From Streptomyces mirabilis (GTDB lineage Bacteria > Actinomycetota > Actinomycetes > Streptomycetales > Streptomycetaceae), in assembly GCF_039503195.1 (NCBI RefSeq), contig NZ_JBCJKP010000001.1:2418001-2482000 (forward strand): DNA of 64,000 nt. The letters run 5' to 3'. Position numbers and translations under genes: made by a program. This document shows positions 62,135 to 64,000 of the stretch, one piece after another. The notes beneath the pieces were generated by a model. It saw only the letters and a list, made by a program, of their open reading frames with translations, did not search any database and was not told where the DNA came from. Positions within the stretch are counted from its first letter, which is position 1. Each line of letters begins with the position of its first letter.

Positions 62135-63082
62135 TCAGGTCACGTCGTCATAACCGTTGACCCGGTCCGTGCCCGACTGCTCGGGCAGCGCGCGGTGCGC
62201 CGACACGCTCTCGACCTCGCCGATGTCCTCGGGCGTGAGGTCCAGGTCGGAGGCCTCGTCGTCCGCCGGACCCTCGGCCTCGCGGAGCCGCTTGCGCCGG
62301 TCGTTCATCAGCGAGAAGACGACGGCGCCGAAGTAGAGGACCCAGATGGGTACCGCGAGCGCCAGCATCGTCAGCGGGTCGGTGCTCGGCGTGGCGACGG
62401 CCGCGAAGACCGTGATGCCCATGATCATGGCGCGCCACCAGCCGAGCATGCGCCTGCCGGTCAGGATGCCGGTGAGGTTGAGCATGACCAGCAGCAGCGG
62501 CAGCTCGAAGGAGAGACCGAAGACGACCACCATGCGGGTGACGAGGTCGAGCAGATCGTCCAGCGGCAGCAGGTTGTTCACACCGTGCGGCGTGAAGGTG
62601 ATCAGCACCTTCGCGGTGGTGGGCAGCACCTTGTAGGCGAAGAAGCCACCGGCGAAGAACAGCGGAACGCCCGTCCCGACGAACGCATACGCGTACTTCT
62701 TCTCGTTCTGGTGCAGACCGGGCGCGACGAACGCCCACAGCTGGTAGAGCCACACCGGCGAGGCGAAAGCGACGCCGGCCATCAACGAGACCTTCAACGC
62801 CAGGGTGAACGGGGCGAGCAGACCGTTGATCGTGATCTGCGCGCACTGCTTGCCCTTGGGCATCCTCGCCAGCTCGGCGAAGCTCGAAGGACACCCGACC
62901 GAGTCCAGCACCGGCTTGGTGAAGAAGTTGATGATGTCGTTGTAGTAGAAGGCGGCCACGACCGTGACGATGACGATGGCCAGCATCGCCTTCGCGAGCC
63001 GGTTGCGGAGCTCACGAAGGTGGTCCGCAAGGGGCATCCGTCCCTCGGGATCCTTCTCCTTCTTGCGGGCAGACTTGAGCAA
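62135..63082 (-). CDS. tatC: Sec-independent translocase protein TatC
   Basis: A 315-aa TatC with six helices. N-terminal GRMPLADHLRELRNRLAKAM contains the conserved Glu in HLRELR; YQLWAFVAPGLHQNEKKYA is the conserved periplasmic loop segment, and FGLSFELPLLLVML and RRKRLREAE complete it. TatC binds twin-arginine signal peptides and forms the pore complex with TatA. The C-terminal acidic tail is typical of actinomycetes. It follows tatA by 47 bp. Confidence 0.96.
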   Translation of the reverse strand: MLKSARKKEKDPEGRMPLADHLRELRNRLAKAMLAIVIVTVVAAFYYNDIINFFTKPVLDSVGCPSSFAELARMPKGKQCAQITINGLLAPFTLALKVSLMAGVAFASPVWLYQLWAFVAPGLHQNEKKYAYAFVGTGVPLFFAGGFFAYKVLPTTAKVLITFTPHGVNNLLPLDDLLDLVTRMVVVFGLSFELPLLLVMLNLTGILTGRRMLGWWRAMIMGITVFAAVATPSTDPLTMLALAVPIWVLYFGAVVFSLMNDRRKRLREAEGPADDEASDLDLTPEDIGEVESVSAHRALPEQSGTDRVNGYDDVT

Positions 63083-63129
63083 CCCACGTCCTCATCTCGT
63101 GCGGCGGACCGGAGGCGTCCGGCCCTGCG

Positions 63130-63414
63130 TCAGCGCTTGGTCGTGTCCGTCGGCTCGGTGACCGGGCGGGAGCTGGTCACATCGCCGGGCGCGGCCTGGA
63201 TCGTGCGCTGAGCCGGGGTCTGCTCGTCGGTGCTGGGCGGACCGGCCGGGGCGGAGGTGCTGCCCTCGTCCTTCATCGCCTTGGCCTCGCTCTTCAGGAT
63301 GCGCGCGGACTTGCCGAGGGAGCGCGCCATGTCCGGAAGCTTCTTCGCGCCGAACAGCAGGATGATGACGACGAGGATGAGAATGATCTCGGGAGCGCCG
63401 AGCCTTCCGAACAT
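63130..63414 (-). CDS. tatA: Sec-independent translocase protein TatA
   Basis: A 94-aa Tat[37 protein letters not shown] shows the single helix, the FGAKKLP hinge and the amphipathic helix. The C terminus is hydrophilic ([19 protein letters not shown]). It oligomerises to form the twin-arginine channel. First gene of the tatA-tatC pair. Its start is followed upstream by a small palindrome at 63456-63471. Confidence 0.96.
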   Translation of the reverse strand: MFGRLGAPEIILILVVIILLFGAKKLPDMARSLGKSARILKSEAKAMKDEGSTSAPAGPPSTDEQTPAQRTIQAAPGDVTSSRPVTEPTDTTKR

Positions 63415-63455
63415 AAGTCTTTACCTTCTCACCGAGGCGGCTGGGTCGGGGTGCT

Positions 63456-63471
63456 GTCCGATCGGTCGGAC
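63456..63471. promoter_or_regulatory. Small palindrome upstream of tatA
   Basis: GTCCGATCGGTCGGAC is a 6-4-6 hairpin/dyad 42 bp upstream of tatA. It may be an operator or leader hairpin. No regulator is known to me. The remaining 200 bp to the next gene hold nothing obvious. Confidence 0.25.
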
Positions 63472-63673
63472 ATGTGCCCGAACGTCGTGATGACAGCGAT
63501 CGTAACGCTCAGGGGTGAACGCGGGGCAATCCCTGTGCGTACTCCCAGTTCGCGGCCCGCGCCTCGTTCTCCGGACCGCGATCAGAAGCGTACCCGCCCT
63601 CACCGGCAACTTGACAGGTTCAAACGGCTCATTGCGTATACCTCGACGGACTCATACCGGGATCCCTGGAAGG

Positions 63674-63868
63674 TCATACGGCATCCACAGAACGCGCGAC
63701 CCCCACGGCCGCCCGCTCCAGGTCGTCGGCCGCCTGGTTGATCCGGCGCGCGGAGTCCGTCACCTGCTTCCCCAGACGCTCCGCTTCCACGAAGACACGG
63801 ACAGCGAGGACGCCGAGAACGGCGATTCCAAGAAAACCCACCACAATCGCGAACATCGGCCAGAACAT
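63674..63868 (-). CDS. Small single-pass membrane protein
   Basis: A 64-aa protein. N-terminal helix MFWPMFAIVVGFLGIAVLGV followed by an amphipathic/coiled segment LGKQVTDSARRINQAADDLE. Small, TatA-like in outline but without the FG-KLP hinge. Function unknown; it lies in the conserved tatA neighbourhood. Predicted start MFWPM. Convincing coding shape but no family recognised. Confidence 0.6.
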   Translation of the reverse strand: MFWPMFAIVVGFLGIAVLGVLAVRVFVEAERLGKQVTDSARRINQAADDLERAAVGVARSVDAV

Positions 63869-63878
63869 GAGGTCGAGC

Positions 63879-64000
63879 CTAAGTCGTGGAGTGCAGACGC
63901 AGTGTGCGCACCCCGCCGCCGGTGAGGAGTTCGACGATGCGCTCGCCCGCGGGCTTGCGGACGGCCGAGCCGCACTCGGTGCAGGTGAAGGAGTAGAACG
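63879..64000 (-). CDS. C-terminal end of a small zinc-ribbon-like protein (runs off window)
   Basis: The last 39 codons of a minus-strand gene: FYSFTCTECGSAVRKPAGE, then LLTGGGVRTLRLHSTT and a TAG at 63879-63881. CTECG is a single CxxC; its partner may lie outside. Only the C-terminal part is visible, so the family is not certain. The spacing to the small membrane gene is 10 bp, suggesting one transcript. Confidence 0.45.
   Translation of the reverse strand, partial: FYSFTCTECGSAVRKPAGERIVELLTGGGVRTLRLHSTT

Overview
The window is chromosomal DNA of very high GC content from a Streptomyces-type actinomycete. Support for this comes from GC-rich third codon positions, GTG starts, a conservon (roadblock, DUF742, GTPase, P450), a mycosin, a 7-aa-class HTH regulator typical of streptomycetes, a TTAGG-type iron box, and T-run-free hairpin terminators. 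The gene order (pheST, rplT-rpmI-infC, a glnA4-like cluster, a betaine transporter, a rar-type conservon, a HelY-type helicase, tatCA) matches what I recall of the conserved core of Streptomyces chromosomes. No insertion sequence, prophage, CRISPR array, rRNA or tRNA was found.

Layout. 1-7.4 kb: the start of an HTH regulator, a SpoIIE-type phosphatase, pheT-pheS and a frameshifted PAS histidine kinase. 7.4-11.5 kb: an rRNA methyltransferase, a 70-bp minisatellite, rplT-rpmI-infC with a structured leader, and a DUF1844 protein. 11.5-20.7 kb: SseB-like protein, frameshifted serine hydrolase, mycosin plus Pro-rich membrane protein, a PLP fold-III enzyme, a DUF2510 membrane protein and a secreted HAD phosphatase. 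20.7-26.8 kb: a GlnA4-like ligase, aldehyde dehydrogenase and SDR in overlapping frames, with a divergent FadR-type regulator and a class I amidotransferase-like hydrolase (probable gamma-glutamyl-ethanolamide or polyamine catabolism). 27-33.4 kb: LysR regulator and TDT transporter, gene relics, PAS-SpoIIE phosphatase, a helical-backbone binding protein and an XRE-cupin regulator. 33.4-41.9 kb: betaine ABC transporter with a duplicated binding domain, 5'-3' exonuclease, siderophore-interacting protein behind an iron box, and a drug-type ABC exporter with PadR. 42-50 kb: APC permease, RluA-like pseudouridine synthase, and the rarA-E-type conservon. 49.5-57.3 kb: TetR regulator and a DUF1989/DUF1989/biotin carboxylase/allophanate hydrolase operon. 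57.4-64 kb: lipoprotein, helicase, lipid kinase, tatC, tatA and two small genes.

The most interesting system is the nitrogen-scavenging operon at 50.5-57.3 kb. Its two DUF1989 proteins point to guanidine (carboxyguanidine deiminase) rather than plain urea breakdown. A perfect 20-bp palindrome lies just before the operon, and a near copy with the same 14-base left flank lies before the APC permease 8.4 kb away. This suggests one split regulon under the neighbouring TetR protein, with the permease as the importer.

Three genes (sensor kinase, serine hydrolase, allophanate hydrolase) are broken by what looks like loss of one base in a C5 or G5 run. Restoring one base repairs each, so under-called homopolymers in the assembly are a better explanation than three pseudogenes. 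By contrast, an SDR relic at 29.3 kb and a relic at 32.6-33.35 kb look truly decayed.
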